A DNA stretch of 64,000 nucleotides, taken from the NCBI GenBank assembly GCA_903813345.2, contig CAIIXF020000003.1:5355815-5419814 (forward strand). Reading direction: 5' to 3'. This DNA is from Owenia fusiformis. Its lineage: Eukaryota > Annelida > Polychaeta > Sabellida > Oweniidae. Positions 42,133 to 57,100 of the stretch are shown one piece after another (position 1 is the first letter of the stretch; the number at the start of each line of letters is the position of its first letter). The notes beneath the pieces were generated by a model. The model was not told where the DNA came from. It made no database searches and saw nothing but the letters and a program-made list of their open reading frames with translations. The position numbers and the translations under genes are program-made.

Positions 42133-45100
42133 ATGGCAGAAGGCCATGACGACTCAGCTAACGCAGAAGACATAGTTGTGCCATCTATCCCAGCAATAAC
42201 TGAACAAGAAAGAGAGAATGCCAGCATTTCACATGCCGAGTTTGATAAAGGTCAATATGACGCATGTTTGAACACAATAAATAAATTGATGAGTACACGA
42301 TCATCAGATCCAAGAGTTGTCCACAATAAAGTCATTGTGGAATATTACAGAAATGGCTTTAAGAAGACAGATGAATTTCGGAAAAATATGGCGGCTGTTT
42401 GTCAACAGGTGACGAATGCTTTTTATATAGTCTAGCAATACGCTTTAGTGGGCTTTCTGTTTAATGGGCTTTCTGTTTAAAGTTAAACAAATGTTCTACT
42501 GTTTTTTGTCAGATTTGAGAAAATTCTCAGTATATGATGATAAAGGAAGCATATAAAGATAGCCGTACACCAATGGGACAATGTCCGACTTTGTCCCTTT
42601 GTCTGTTTTGGGACATGGACAATGTCCCACGTTGTCCCATTTTGTCTGATGATGTCTGGAATATAGCGCCATTTTGTCAGAAAATGGTCATCTGATCATC
42701 ATGTGATGAAATGCCCCTCATTCGTCCCAAGGAAAGAATCAACATGTTCTTTCTTTTCTTGGGACATACGGGGACAAAATCGAACAACTTGGGACAATGT
42801 TCCGGGGACAACTTGGGACAAAAAGGACAACATTGGACAATGTCCCAAAGATGTCCTATGGCAATGTGCGAACTTGTCCCTTCATGTCCCATGAAAATAT
42901 TTTACTCAATAACTACCTTGATGTCCCATCATGTCCCATTGGTATACAGCTAGTTTCACTATCATTAGGGCTGAGAAAACAATAAAAATGAAGAATATCG
43001 TCAATTAGTTTCCTTTTCATCAATTGAATGAAATAAATACATGTCCACTTTCTAATCAAATGTGAGATTGCTCTGCTCTAATAATGAAAGTGAAAGAATT
43101 TGGCCATTGTAAGGAATTCTCTTGGTTGTCCCAAAAATCACTTTTGTTTATTTAGCTTTTCTTTCTACACTAGTCATGCGGATCATATAAAGCTATATTA
43201 GTAATTGTCTATATCATCCATTTGTTGTTCAGTCAGGTCCAGCAGCTGGCGGTGATGGTTCACTGCCATCTGTACAGGATTCTGGAGCTGAGGGTCCACA
43301 CCCTTACTGTAATTTGCAAATTCAGTTTTCTTCATTGATGGCCTGTTCAGAACAATCATTCACTACTTCTATGGATTTAATGAGATCCCTAAAACTGATA
43401 ATCTGTGGGAATTGATCCCAGCTGTTGGGATTGTATTGCATCCCGTGTACTATCTTTCCCCAGCAAATTTTTCAAGCTTTACATCCCTTGGTGTTGTTAA
43501 CAGGTGTTCCTTCATTTGTGTTTTTTGTGGAGGGAAGTTCTGAGGATGACCCTAGCGTGTTTAATCATTACTCTGATGATGTCTGATTTTTGTTCAGCAC
43601 TGTTCTCGTTGTCACATAGTGACAGTGGTACCAGTTCTTCAGAGAGATCCACATATGTTGTTTAATGGACACAAGTACCTTATTGACAAATTCAGGATCA
43701 AATGCCAAAAGCCAGGTTATTGTTCAGATTGCACTTTCATTTATATTGATGGATTATGATTAGTACCCCGGACAGGTTGTATGATGCAGTCGTTTTTTTA
43801 CTCTATATTTGCAAAAAAAATATTTTAACGAAATTCCCAATTTTATGATTTTGGCAGACTTTTTTCAAAAACACTACACTGTCAATAAAATACAGGTTTT
43901 TGCTTGAACAATTGAACTTTTAACGTCATTTAAAATATTGTCTGGCTATTGAATTTTCGGCCGCCTAAAGTCTTTCCAGATATGACTGTTGCCATATTAA
44001 TAATTGTATCTGATTAATGTTATTCACTTGAGTCATATTCAATATTATTACAGTGCATTAGGCCAATAAAAACTTGTTGCTTGTTTTGTGAAGTGTTCCC
44101 TAGATTGAGCCCAGATAGAGGAGGTCAATCTTCTTCTCCATGGACATGAGTTCAACCCGATCAGACTGTTCAATACTGTCCAAAATGAAGTAAAACATTA
44201 AGAATCTCCAATTTCAAGTATTCTTGGCATTAGATCCTTCAGAGATGTTAAAGGGAATGCGAAGTTTTGTCCCTTAAACTTGATAATAAGTTAGAATAAA
44301 GATATATCTTTCAATCCAACTTAGTTTTATTGTTCTATCATTATCCTTTTAATTGTTATTGAGCCCCGGGTTTTGCATATGAACTGGACCACGGAGCTGC
44401 CATTTCAACCGTAAAGTGGTTCTTTACGACATTGTTATGACGTCATTGATGCCAGATTGATGCCTTGGCATTCCAAAAGTTTTGTGGCGCCATTTTTGAA
44501 TCAAAAAATGAATGCCGAGTTGTTGCCATTCCAAAACCAAAGAAATCGTTTCAAAGGAACTAAAAGAATACGTATATACCACCCATAATAAAGAACGATT
44601 TCAATAGAATATTAACGCCGGCATTTTCGGAATTGCTTTTTACCTATCTAGACATGGAATGCGGGTTAGATTTATTCTTTATTTACACTTGAAACAATCT
44701 GGGATTCGTTTTTATTAGGTCTAGCGCTAAATGCGAACAGAGAATGCTAATTCTATCAGGCGAATGCAAACTATTTGAATAAAACCTAATAAAATTAATT
44801 CAACCAACCCATCTTGAATTTCCAAGAATGCAATGGTTTAATTTGCTAGTCTCATTACAAAAGTACGTATTCATTGCATTTATGTTTATCTTTAACACAG
44901 GTATTCAAAGAAATTAAAATTTTAAAATTAAATTTTAAAACCGTATTCAATTACTATCATTGATTCTTAGCCTCACGTAACATTTTTACGGGGACCGTAC
45001 GGTCTATCAAATCTGTGGTAAGCAGGATTTCTACGGTTGCATATAAGTATTTCTGCAGTCAGATAATTTAGCAGTCAAATTTGCTAAGATAGCCGTACGG

Positions 45101-48100
45101 CGTATCTTGATTATGAGGAAAAACTACGATTCCCGTACAGCTGATAAATGATGACGCACGATCAGCGTAGGGCGGCCCTACGACGTGCATAGTTTTTCTT
45201 GAAGGCATCCACAAGGGGTTCTTTGGTTCGGAAAGGTCAATTGTAACCTATGAAATCCAAGCGCAGCCGCAAGTCGACCGTGAACCCAACGTACGGCCGT
45301 CGTGAGACCTACGGTTTGGCTGCTGCTTAATGTTATAACTCCGACTCTACGCCTGATAAAAACTGGATATGTCGTGTACGTAGACAGCAAGGTGCAGTGA
45401 CCTTTAGTCGACTGTAGTTTTCCTATGTTTGCCGCAGAAATTTACTGATTTCAGGGAAATATGATCGACGTGTGGTCGCATTGAACAAATGTGACTGAAG
45501 CTTTTAAAGTTCCACTTATTTTCCGATATAGAAAAACAAAAGGTTGTATGCCATTAAATTGAAAATCATTATTTCGAAAATACTGTAGAACTGTACTTAC
45601 CACGGATGTTATATAATTAAATTCGAGCTCGAAATCAGGAATTGTTTTTAGCAAAAAATAAATATATAATAAAATAAATATTAAACTATTGGCGTACTAT
45701 CAATACGGCAATTGCATACTACAATCGACCCCATCGTCTCCCGCATCACTGAATGTTATGAGCCTTCTCTTGTCATGTACATATACATATCGATTGAAAT
45801 TGGTCGTTCAACAACTGAGAAAAATTAAACATTACGTATTATTTTTTGAAAATATGACAGTGGCATGTCCTTGTAAAGCTATTGCCAATCTTAGTATTTA
45901 GGAGACTGACATTTACTTACGTATCATTAAGACGACATCGATTTTTCGTTTTTTTGTTTGCGTTTTTCATCAGAATTTAAATGGCTTAACACTTTAGGGA
46001 GTTACTGTTTCATTGGATTACTACTTTTTGTTTTATTTCTTTCATTCTCCAATATGCACCTATTCATATTTGAATAGAATACTACAGATTAAAGAAATCT
46101 ATCACTTATGATTAGGTAAGAAAGCAATTGCGGCAGTATGCCTATTATCCGACGTAAACCTTAAGGTTAATAATGATATGCCGTAAATGCTCATCAGCGC
46201 ATTAATGAACATTAGCATAGATTTTGATATTTTAAATGGTATGTCGTGTATTTACATAAATATGGTAAATGCAACTATTTGTTGGATGCGTTCAGCCGAT
46301 GATATAACTTACTTATTTTCACCACAATACGCCAACACATTTGCCACATTAATCTTAGTTAAAATAAATCCCCATTGATGCACAGTAATGCATTTATATA
46401 ATTATGTGTAAATGCCATTTTGTATATTTTAATGCATTTACCTCATTTATTGGTTAAATATACAAGAAAGCATTTACAGGATTTGAACAGATTTATCTTT
46501 TTTGACCCAATGTTATCATTATATAAAATAATTCTAGTGTATATTTTTCAAGTGGAATATAATGCGATGACTTCCGAATCACGCAGTCGATATCTCATAG
46601 ATACAAACATTTGAAAAAATACATTGCAACAATTCAATTTCTATGAAGAATATATTGAAACAACTTTTCAAAATATATGATATGATATGGACATGAACAT
46701 GCGGCAACAATGTTAAGCGGACAGAAATAGTTATAAAATATCAGTGAAATATGTTCTATTTCTGCGATCCGAGTATGACGTGATTATATAGCGATATTTT
46801 CCAGGCATCAATTTTAAGGCATCAATGACGTCATTGATACATAACAATTGCGGCATCCGCAGCGATCCAGATATGGGTACTTTGAACTTGAATTATATGT
46901 TAGTTCAAACACGATATGTCCCATGAGTGAGCTGAAGTGATAGATGATGGTTATAAGTAGCCAGCGTGTAAATTAGAACATGAAACTTCGCATTCCCTTT
47001 AATAGAGCTGTGTCAAATGTTATCATGAAATTGTCAGGGAGACCTGACATTTTACAAGCATGGTACAATTTACGTGCCACGGGCTTGCATGCTGAGTGAC
47101 GGAGGCGGAAAAACCCAGTGGAGAAAAAGGTGCGTTTTCAGAGGAAACGTGACCTAGAGTGACAAGTTTTTTATTGGCCTAATGCACTGTAATAATATTA
47201 GGCCTATTGAATATGACAAAAATGAATAACAATAATCAGCCATAATTCATATGGCATCAAATACATCTGGAAAGACTTTAGGCGGCCAAAAATTCAATAA
47301 CTAGACAATCTTTGAAATGACGTTAAAAGTTAAATTGTTCAAGCAAAACCTGTATTTTATTGACAGTGTAGTGTTTTTTAAAAAAGCCCGTCAAAATCAT
47401 AAAATTGGGAATTTCGTTAAAATATTTTTTTTCCATGTTGGAAATGTCTAAGAGAAGGTTCAGTGTTCAATATAATTTTACATGATGAAAGAAGAATTGT
47501 TATCTGAAACTGATGAGTATTCTCCCAGAACTGTAAATCCAGCCTGAGAGCAACTGCAGGAATCAATTGCCGAAGGAAGAACTTACTGTACAAGAAAAGA
47601 GTAAACCTCACAATTCTAATCACTTGTTGCAATTCTCTCAGAGTGACAATGTGTGGAGGAAGCAGCATTCAAAATATTGATGACTAAGCACCAGCTTCAT
47701 CCAGGATTGTGCTTTAGCTTAACTCCAAAAACTGATTTTTTGAACACCTTGGGAATTCCCCAAAACAAATGTCACAATGAATGTCTCCATACTGTCCAAA
47801 GCATATTGATGATGTAAAACTATGTAATATGATGTAATTTTACGTTATTTCCCTAACAATGATAGCTTTTGAGAAACCCCCATACTCTTATTAGTAGATT
47901 CCTCATAATGATAATGATAGCGTATAACGCTTTAAAGAAATAAACCAAAAACAGCAAGGTTATTGTAACTGAATTAACTGCTCCCTCATTAATTATTACA
48001 CTGGATGAAACATTTCTGAAAATTGCTTAAAGTAAGGGGTCCCACTCCATCAATAATCCAATTTCTGTTTTCTTTACATGGAATGATAGATGAGTATCCA

Positions 48101-51100
48101 CTCCAAATGTAAAAGTAATCAGTATTATATGTACACAGCAACATGCTGTACTAAGGCTTTGAAAAGGAGTGAAAAACACTTTTATACTAGTCACATACAA
48201 GCTTAAACATGGATTAAATATATTTCAAATTAAAACTAGTTGATGCCTTATTTACCCATATTTTCTATCTAGAATGTAATAAATTTCATGTTTTTGCATT
48301 ATTTATAATTTTTTTGATGCCTGTCTAATCTTCCATTTTTATTCTAGGCTCATATAGACATTGACAATGTATCAAACATTGATGATGCTGACCAGTGCAT
48401 CATATACTATAACCAGGCTGTAATGCTATTCTACTTACGCCAGTATAAGACAGCTCTCAATATTGCTGAAAAATTGTTCCAGTTTGTGGAACCTCTAGGT
48501 ATGTTCTACAACATATTTATATGTATTTTTCTATAATATTTATTTTATTTAAACATAAATTTCTACATAGTTCATTTATTGCCCTTTATCACTTCTTACT
48601 CTTGCTCCATGTATTATTACCCAACTTTCTTTCCATCAGTCACTCAAAATCACATTCTTACACTGTGCAAATGTTGCCACGCTATGCAAAAAAAAGAGCC
48701 GACAACTTTGAACTTTAGAGGAGAATATCTGAATAATCTGTCCAATCTTCTAATATACATGTATAGGGTAAATTGTTAAGATAGAAAAATTATATACTGT
48801 CAAAAGTAAGTTCCAATATATGCCACTAAAACGGAATGCCCTTTGTACCTCATGTTTGATTGAAGGCTCTAGCTCAGCATCAGAAATAATATTGGACAGT
48901 CTCTTTCATACTGTCAAAAGTAAGTTCCAATATATGCCACTAAAACGGAATGCCCTTTGTACCTCATGTTTGATTGAAGGCTCTAGCTCAGCATCAGAAA
49001 TAATATTGGACAGTCTCTTTCTCACCAGAGAAGTTTGACATTGTAACTTTTTGATCACCCTGGCAAGATTAGGTTGAAAATGAATGTTGAGATATATCAA
49101 TATTTTAAAATATGCATTGCAAAACAACAACCTAAGTGCACTTTATATACTCAGGGGTTGAGCTATGTTTCTCAGAGCAGCTGGTCAAATTGGCATTTTG
49201 GACCAGTTGCCATGTTATTTTCCTGTTCAATGAAAAAAAACAATTGGTTCGTTTCAAACCTTACCTGGCAATGACCAGTGGACGCCCTTAGCTCAAGCCC
49301 TTTTTATACCAATACATTTTTATTTTCTTCTGGGTTTGGTTGAGAGAATGAGGTAGAGCAGCAGGATTCAGAAAAGGATAAGGATGGCTGGGTAATGGGG
49401 TTTGTTAAGGAGGTGTTGAAAGCATGAGCTTTAAAGTAGGCCATGGTGAAACTATAGTTCTTTCAATTTAATATCTCATAATTTTAGATGAATATATTGG
49501 GAGAAGGATAGTGTTCTTACTGGTTGAGCTTCACTTATGTACAAGGCAACCTGATAAAGCTATGGGCGTATTGACTTTTGCCGAGAAAAATTTAGTTGGA
49601 AATGGTAAAGGTGAAAAGGGTGACAGTGACTCCACCTATAAACAAAATCAGATTGAACAGTTGAAACTGCGCCTAAGTCAGGTAGGTGGAAAATAAAGTA
49701 ATTGTGATTTTGATGCAATTCTTTAAAATAGAAATATTGTGCAGAGTGACAATCTTTGACAAACAATTTGGAAGGATTGGTTTCTAGTTTTTCTAAGATA
49801 TGCAATTTTCTCGATAAGAAGTAAACTACAACAAAATCAAGGAGTACATGCCTGTTTATATAGACAAAAAGAATCATAACCAAAAAAACTGTGAAGCAAA
49901 TAATTTAGATTTAAATTAATTTGATTTCAGTACAAGGCAAGATGTTACATCATGTTGAAGTCCATGAAATCATGTAAAAGAGAAGTGAAATACCTCATGA
50001 ATGCAGCTGGTGTGGTAAGTATGAAATTTATTCCAAAGAATATAGAGTTTATTCTTCACATATCACCTAATCAGATGTTTTAGTTTTTGAATGATAATCT
50101 ATTTCAAACAATTGTTGCTTTTAGACAGTTCCAGTGATCTACATCAAAGCTAACTTTGAATGTATTCGAGGAAACTATCGTAAAGCAATAAAAGTTCTCA
50201 ACTCCTGTGGACCTTCAAAAAATGTTCTTGAAACTGGAGAAAGTGTTCCAGTCATGTACTACAATGCTATGGGTTTGATACATTTCAACATGAAGAAACA
50301 CAATTTAGGAGCATTTTACTTCAAGAAAGCTATACAGGAAAATGAGACTGTGACTAGAGAAGTGAACAAAAAAGAATTTGGTGAGTTTTATTATATTGAT
50401 ATCTTGTTTTGAAGATTTGCTCTTTCAATCTTAAGTTTTGTCATGATCTAGATATAAGCTTCTTGATATACTCTTTATATAAGTATACTGACATTAGTCT
50501 TATTTTTGCCTGCACTTTGGACAAAATGTTGAAGAATTTATTTCAATTTTCGAGGAATTCCTCTTGATATGAAAATCTAAGCCTGATTATAATGTTATTC
50601 TATCAATTTTGCTATATATTTTGTTTGTAAAAATGCCAGCCATGGCTGTTCAATGGATTTGCTACGCTTTGGCGTTGCTGTTGTCTAGTTATAAAAGTTG
50701 CATCTGCGCTCATTGGAACTACGCACTCAGTTTTGAAATAAAGTATTCAACATGTAGAATAAACATTTTTTAAGCTATTGTTGTCATTGCAGGTAAATCT
50801 CTGTCAGGACGTCCTGTACAATGCTTGACACTGAGTCGTCATTATGAGCTGTTATACAACATGGGCATTCAGTTATTGCATTGTGGTCGCCCCCTTGCAG
50901 CATTTGACTGTCTTATAGAGGTGATCCAGGTGTTCCAGGTGAACCCACGACTCTGGCTGCGACTGGCAGAGTGCTGTGTCATGGTGCACAAACAGGTACC
51001 AAAATATTGTATTTTAATCGTGATACCAAAGCTCACTCATTTTCCCATTCACCCCTATATTGTTAAAGTTAGCCATTGAATCAGCTAAATTTTCGCGAAA

Positions 51101-54100
51101 AGGTTCTACAAATGATTTTCATCATTTTCAACAATTGCAACAAAAGTTGTTTCAAGTTCAGTTGTCTTATATTAGTTTTTAAGTTTAAAATATTTTATTT
51201 CTGTGTCACAGGTTTAAAAACTACATTCAATATCATATAATAAATACTTTTTTTAAAAAACCCACCAGCCGGCATCGGCTTAGGAGACACCATTAAATGT
51301 ATATCTAATTGTAATTGAATATTGACTAGAGTAAGTTGACTTAATAGAGCACTTTTAGATAGAGTAGTATTCAATGCTGCCATCTTTAAATGCTTTGACA
51401 AATATTTTCTATTAATGGCCATTATCACAATAAATGAATATGCATGCATAAATAAACTGTATTGATACAATAAATTTTGTAGTCAAGTGCTGGAAAATGA
51501 CTATAACAGATTGGGGACACACACCTGCTGCCCAGTTTTATCTTTAATTCTAAAAAGTATCAGTTTTAACCAAGTCTGGACTTCACAAATGTAACTCCTA
51601 TAATCTGCCATAGTCAAATTGCCTTTTTGAGTACATATTATGAATAAGAGCTGCTAGAGGTTTTTGAATCTTCTTGGCAAGCATTAGGCTAATAAATGTC
51701 AAAAGTGAATTTGCATTATTCAAGTCTATATATGGCAATTGCTCTTGCACAATCTCTCTATAGAAGGTATCCCTTAGGAGCTTATAGTGTGGACATTTTA
51801 TCAGAAAATGAATTTCATTTTCAACTTCATCCAAATCACAGAGTCTACAAGTTCTCTGGTCCAGAGGAGTACCATCAAATCTACCAGTTTCTATACGGAG
51901 TTGTAGCGTCCCAGTTCTCAGTTTAGCCAATGCACTTCGGTGGTGTCTTGGGATGAAACAAGTTACATAACTTTCTGCTACTACTCCATACTTAAATTGC
52001 CTGAAAGTTCTTAATTTATTACCGTTCACTTCATTGTTTTTGTCATTCCAAATGTTTTTTAGAAAGGGATCTTGAGATTGTTGATAAAGCTTGACCTCTT
52101 CTAAAATAGCTTTAGCATTTAAGTTTTCCATTTGAGTTATATTCCCTTGGCCTGATGCCTCTAAGAACCTGTAGACTCTGTAGTCCCAACTATTTTTACG
52201 TCTTAAGGACCAATGATGTATTTTTGAGTTTAACCTATCTTTGTCCAAATTTTGCAGGCGTATAAAAAGACGTGCACTCTCTATCTGTTGTTTGTGAAGT
52301 GGTAAGTCCCATCCAAGGTCAGCTCGAGCTGCTTCGTTGTTTGTTTTGACACCGACACCAAGAAAGAATTTTGATGCCTTATTCTGGACTGCATTTATAC
52401 ACTTGTGCTCATTATTACCTATCAATGAACAGCCATAGTTGATCACAGGTTGCACTAAAGTGTCATATAATTTGCTGTAAACAGTTATATCCATGCCTCC
52501 AGTTTGTTGGAATTTTGACATTATTACACATAAAGCACGACTTGCAGACTTAGCAATTTCCTTTGCTGTTATTTGAGGGTTGACATGCTCTTCAAGCCAT
52601 ACTCCCAAGTATTTATATTTTTCAGTATATTCTATTGATTTTATTCCACACTTAAATTGATATGTAGATCTTGGTTAAGAGGTTGGCCTGTAGTGAACGA
52701 TTTTAGTTTTTTTCTGACCTATGCTGAGTCTCCATTTCCTACACCACTGGTTTACAACATTAAGCATGCGCTGAAGATCTTGAGGGGTCTCAGCTATCAA
52801 AGCAATGTCGTCGGCATACATGAGTATACACACTTTTTCGTCGTTAATTGTGACCCCACAATTTAAACTTTTTATTTCTTCAGCTATAGAGTCTACATAG
52901 ATCGAAAAAATCGTGGGCGATAATAGACATCCTTCCTTCGTACCAGACTTAGCACTGAACCAAGGGGTTAAAATTCCATTTATCCTCACACTACATGTAA
53001 CATCCTGATATAGCGACTTTACAGCCTTAAACATTTTACCTTTAATGCCAATTTTGTTCATTTTAAACCATAGGCAGTCCCTGTTAAGACTTCCGAAGGC
53101 TTTAATATAATCAATATAGCACACAAATGTGTCTAGTTTAGACAGTTTTCTATTGTTTATAATGGAATACAAACTATGCACCTGATCCAAACAACTACGT
53201 TTTTTCCTGAAACCATTTTGTTCATCAGATAACAACTTATTTTCCTCAAGAAAAGTTGTCAACCTCATGTTCAGTATATCACAATAAATTTTACAGGGGA
53301 CAGATATCAAGGAAATAGCTCGATAATTTAGAGGGTTAGTTTTGATCCCATCTTTGTATATTGGACTTATAACACATTGCATCCACTGTTTAGGCACAAT
53401 TCCTGTGTTAAAACACTCAGAAATAATATTGTGTAACATAGCGATACAGGTTGGGTTCTTTAACACCTCGGCAGGTATATTGTCCACTCCAGCAGCTTTT
53501 CTTAGCTTGGCTCTCCCAACAGCAGTTGCAACTTCTTCGATGGTGATTTCATTGTTCATGGGATTGTTCTCATCACTATCTTGCTGGTCGATCTGAGTGA
53601 CTGCTCTTTTTATGTTGCTATAGTGGTCTTCATCAAATTCCTCATTGTTGATTACTGTTGAGTAAAGTTGTTCATATGTTTTGGCCCAAGCATTAAGTAC
53701 ATTTTGATGTCCTCTGATGGAGTTATTACCCTCTGGGTCTGTAACTTCCCAAGGCAGTTCCTGTTTTCGCTCCTGTGCAATCCCAAGTTTGCCAATGTAT
53801 TTCCAAAAGTCCTGCGAATTAGCTTTATTACTCAGTTCAAGTAAATTCAATTGTTCTTTTTGTTGATAATTGCGTTTATATTTTCTGTGTAATTTATCAA
53901 AGTGACGGCGCTCTATACAGTATAATTCCTTAAGGTTTCTTTTCTTAGCTGACTCTTTACAGTTCAACCACAGAGATTCAGATTCTTTTTTCATATTCCA
54001 TTGTTTTTGGAGCTCCTCATTCCAATACGGTTTTTTGAAAAATTTATGATTATTTCCCTTTGGTTTTGTTTTGATTTGTTCAAAGGTTTTACTCATTTCA

Positions 54101-57100
54101 TGATCTAGAATAATTGCAAATTCACTGTACAGACTATTTATACGTTTATCATTTTCATTTATGAGCATTAAACGTTGAATAGTATCATTCACTTTAGATA
54201 AAACCTCTTCACTTGCCATAAAATCTAAGGGTACATTATTTATCTTATATTTTCTACTTTTATCATCATCACTCATGAAGCTAGAGTCGGACTCATTTTT
54301 ATCTGAATTTAAATTTGGCATGTCTAATGTACAGTACACAATTGAGTGATCAGGTAATACCCGTGGAGCATTCAAATGGAACTCATCAATGACCCTACTC
54401 ATTTTTAAAACCTTGAAATCACTAAAAGAATTTAAATGCTCATGGCTTGTGCATATATAGTCTACAACAGATTTACCCTTATGTGATATACATGTAAAGT
54501 CATCTGAACCTAGTCTCCCATTAAGTGTACAGAAACTGCTATCAACCAAAAAGTTTAATAAATGGTCACCAAAAGCATTTGATGTAGTATCTAGTGGTAC
54601 TCGTATTGGAACATCATCGACTCCCTCAACAAAGTCAGAGTTGTGGCCCAATCTGGCATTTAAGTCACCTAATATGCACAATACACCATCATTTTGGTAT
54701 TCATAGACTCCCTGAAGTAAGGTTGAGAAAAATGCCTCAGGATCATTATTCCTTGTAGAGCTGGATAAGGGTGGTAAATAACATGCACATAAACAAATGC
54801 TGTAGCTACCATTTTGTAACTTCAACCATAGAATACCAGGAGTAGAGCGGTCAAGAACTTCGTAATTAAAGTCTTTCAGGATATCCGATTTTATAAGAAT
54901 TCCTACACCCCCTGCGCCACGTCGTGCTCTCTGATGAAGATCTGTACGGTTCTGGCCAATCCATTTATAACCAGGGATGTTCAGCTCCTGTGTATCTCTC
55001 AAAAAAGTTTCATTCAGGCACAATATATCACAGTCGAGATTAGCTATAATGGCTTTTCTAAATGCTGAATTTTCATTGTTTTTTAGTGAAAAGCCATTAA
55101 CATTCCATGTTGCAATGCTAAGACAATGCCGGCTGTTTCCCTATTTCTTTTTGGGTAAAAAACGGCCATTTACAAGGTTAAAATTGTCATTTTGGCCCAT
55201 AGCCCGGAGTACAGCACGTAAATTGTCATTTACTTTCTTGTTTTCAGGCGTCATAAAATCCTCAATGTATACTTTACTGCGAGTGGTGCTGCTTTTCAGT
55301 TTTTTCTTTGATTTCATTATAGCAGTCCTTGTTTCCTTGTTCACCCTAGCTATAATAATACCAGGATAAGTAGTACCCAGGCGTTTTGGGCATCTAGTTG
55401 CTGAGTTTACTTTCATGTCTGGAATATCTAACGCATCTCTAATGAGGTCATTGATTTTTTGTTCACAATTTTCATTTTCAGATTCCTCAATGTTTTTTAT
55501 AACAATATCACACATGTCTATGGCACTATTTGATGCATTATTGGCTGATTCAAGTTTATTGATCTGTGACTGAAGATCACTACGTACCGTTTCAACCTGT
55601 ATTTTGATATCATCGGTCGTTACAGAAAGTTTTTCCTCAATACGCTGCATGAGTCTGACTTCTTGAGCCGCTATTTCGTCATAGACATTTTGTATAGACG
55701 ATTTTATTGTCTGTTGACCTTGCTGGATTGAGCTAAACATGTCCATGATATGTGCCAAAGCATCCCTTTGTACTGCTGGCTGCTCACCCTGGGTCTGACT
55801 AACATGCTGCATGACTATAACATCCGATGTGTTGTTTTCCCTGGAAATAGAACTTCCCACCTCGGCCCTCGATGCGATGGGGGCTGCCCGAGTCTGGACC
55901 GGCCGAGGGGGAGTTCCCCCTCGGTGGGAGCAGCCTCGGAGAGCCTCTTCCATAGCAGTCGACGGGACCTTGGTAGCTTTATCCATAGTTGGTTTAGATA
56001 TATAGCCATTATTCGTCTTATTTGCAGTCTTTGCGTTGCTCCTTGAGACGGTTTTGACGACACCATTTTTCACCGGCCCCATTTTCGTCGATTTTATGAC
56101 CGGAAGTACAGTGTTATCCCAGTTTTCTCGACTACTTCAGCGTTGTGTTCATTAAAAGTGTCAATTTTCAGTGACTCTATACATTCATGTATCTTCATTA
56201 ACGAACTAAAAGTATTTATACTCACTAAAACACACGTATTTTGGCAATATATCCTAAAATTTTCGAGAATTTTAAAAACGTGTTGCAATGCGTCAGAATT
56301 ACGAACGGAACAGTCATGTCATGCCACTTTCAAGATTTTACCATTGTTATTTAAAAAACAAAGGTCCATGTGCAGTATGGCTGTCTAAAATCACTTGCCA
56401 TACTGCACATAGATCATTAAATATTCACATTTTAAGCCAACTGTCTTTAAAGGACAACTGAAATAGCTTTTCTCAACTTGCAGCTACAAAAATGCGGTTT
56501 TCTCCATTGTAAGCCCAATGTAGAGTTCTTGCGATAGCCATTATAAAATAAATATTAGATAACTGCTAACGGTCATAAATAACGAAATAAAATTAACTGA
56601 TCAATCAAATTGGCCCCCACGTGATAAGTAACGTCATATACAAAATATAGCTTTGGTTTATTGGTACCTTATGGCTTAGTCACATAGCCCGGCCGATGTC
56701 CGGCATCGGTAGAGCTCGGTGGATTTTTTTGGTGCCACCGAGCTCTCCTCATCGGAAGCAGAGCTTGGTGACGTGAACGGACTCCGTCGGAACATCTTCA
56801 GGCGACCGACCGAACACCGGCCGGTGACCGTACGGAGTCTGTCTCAAAATGGTAGTTTTTTTCTGCCGATGTGGCAGCAACTACCGGCCGGAGGTCGGCC
56901 GGACATCGGAAGGAATACGGCCGGTACCCGAGCAGGTAACAGGACACCGTGCGATTGCCGGCCGGGTTGTTAACGGGCTTTGAACAGTGACCGGCCGATG
57001 CTCTGTCCCACATCGGCCGGAGCTCTGTTGGAGCTCGGCCGCTGTCCGTTAAAAAACCTCGTCCTCTGGTTGTCTCAGATGCACGGGACACCGGCCGATA

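Larger units (their letters stand above)
51240..56100 (-). mobile_element. Nearly complete two-ORF LINE (APE-type non-LTR retrotransposon)
   Basis: ORF1 (56082-55141, 313 aa) has a coiled-coil-like middle and a basic RRM-like C-terminal region. ORF2 (about 55140-51598) carries the APE endonuclease ([28 protein letters not shown]), then RT with [58 protein letters not shown] and [11 protein letters not shown]. The C-terminus has [10 protein letters not shown] and [19 protein letters not shown]. One in-frame TAA at about 52672 interrupts ORF2; otherwise it is open. ORF1 and ORF2 are in the same frame with one TAG between them. A 3' UTR runs to about 51247; the 5' boundary and target duplication were not resolved. 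CNOT10 intron 6, antisense. Confidence 0.9.
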
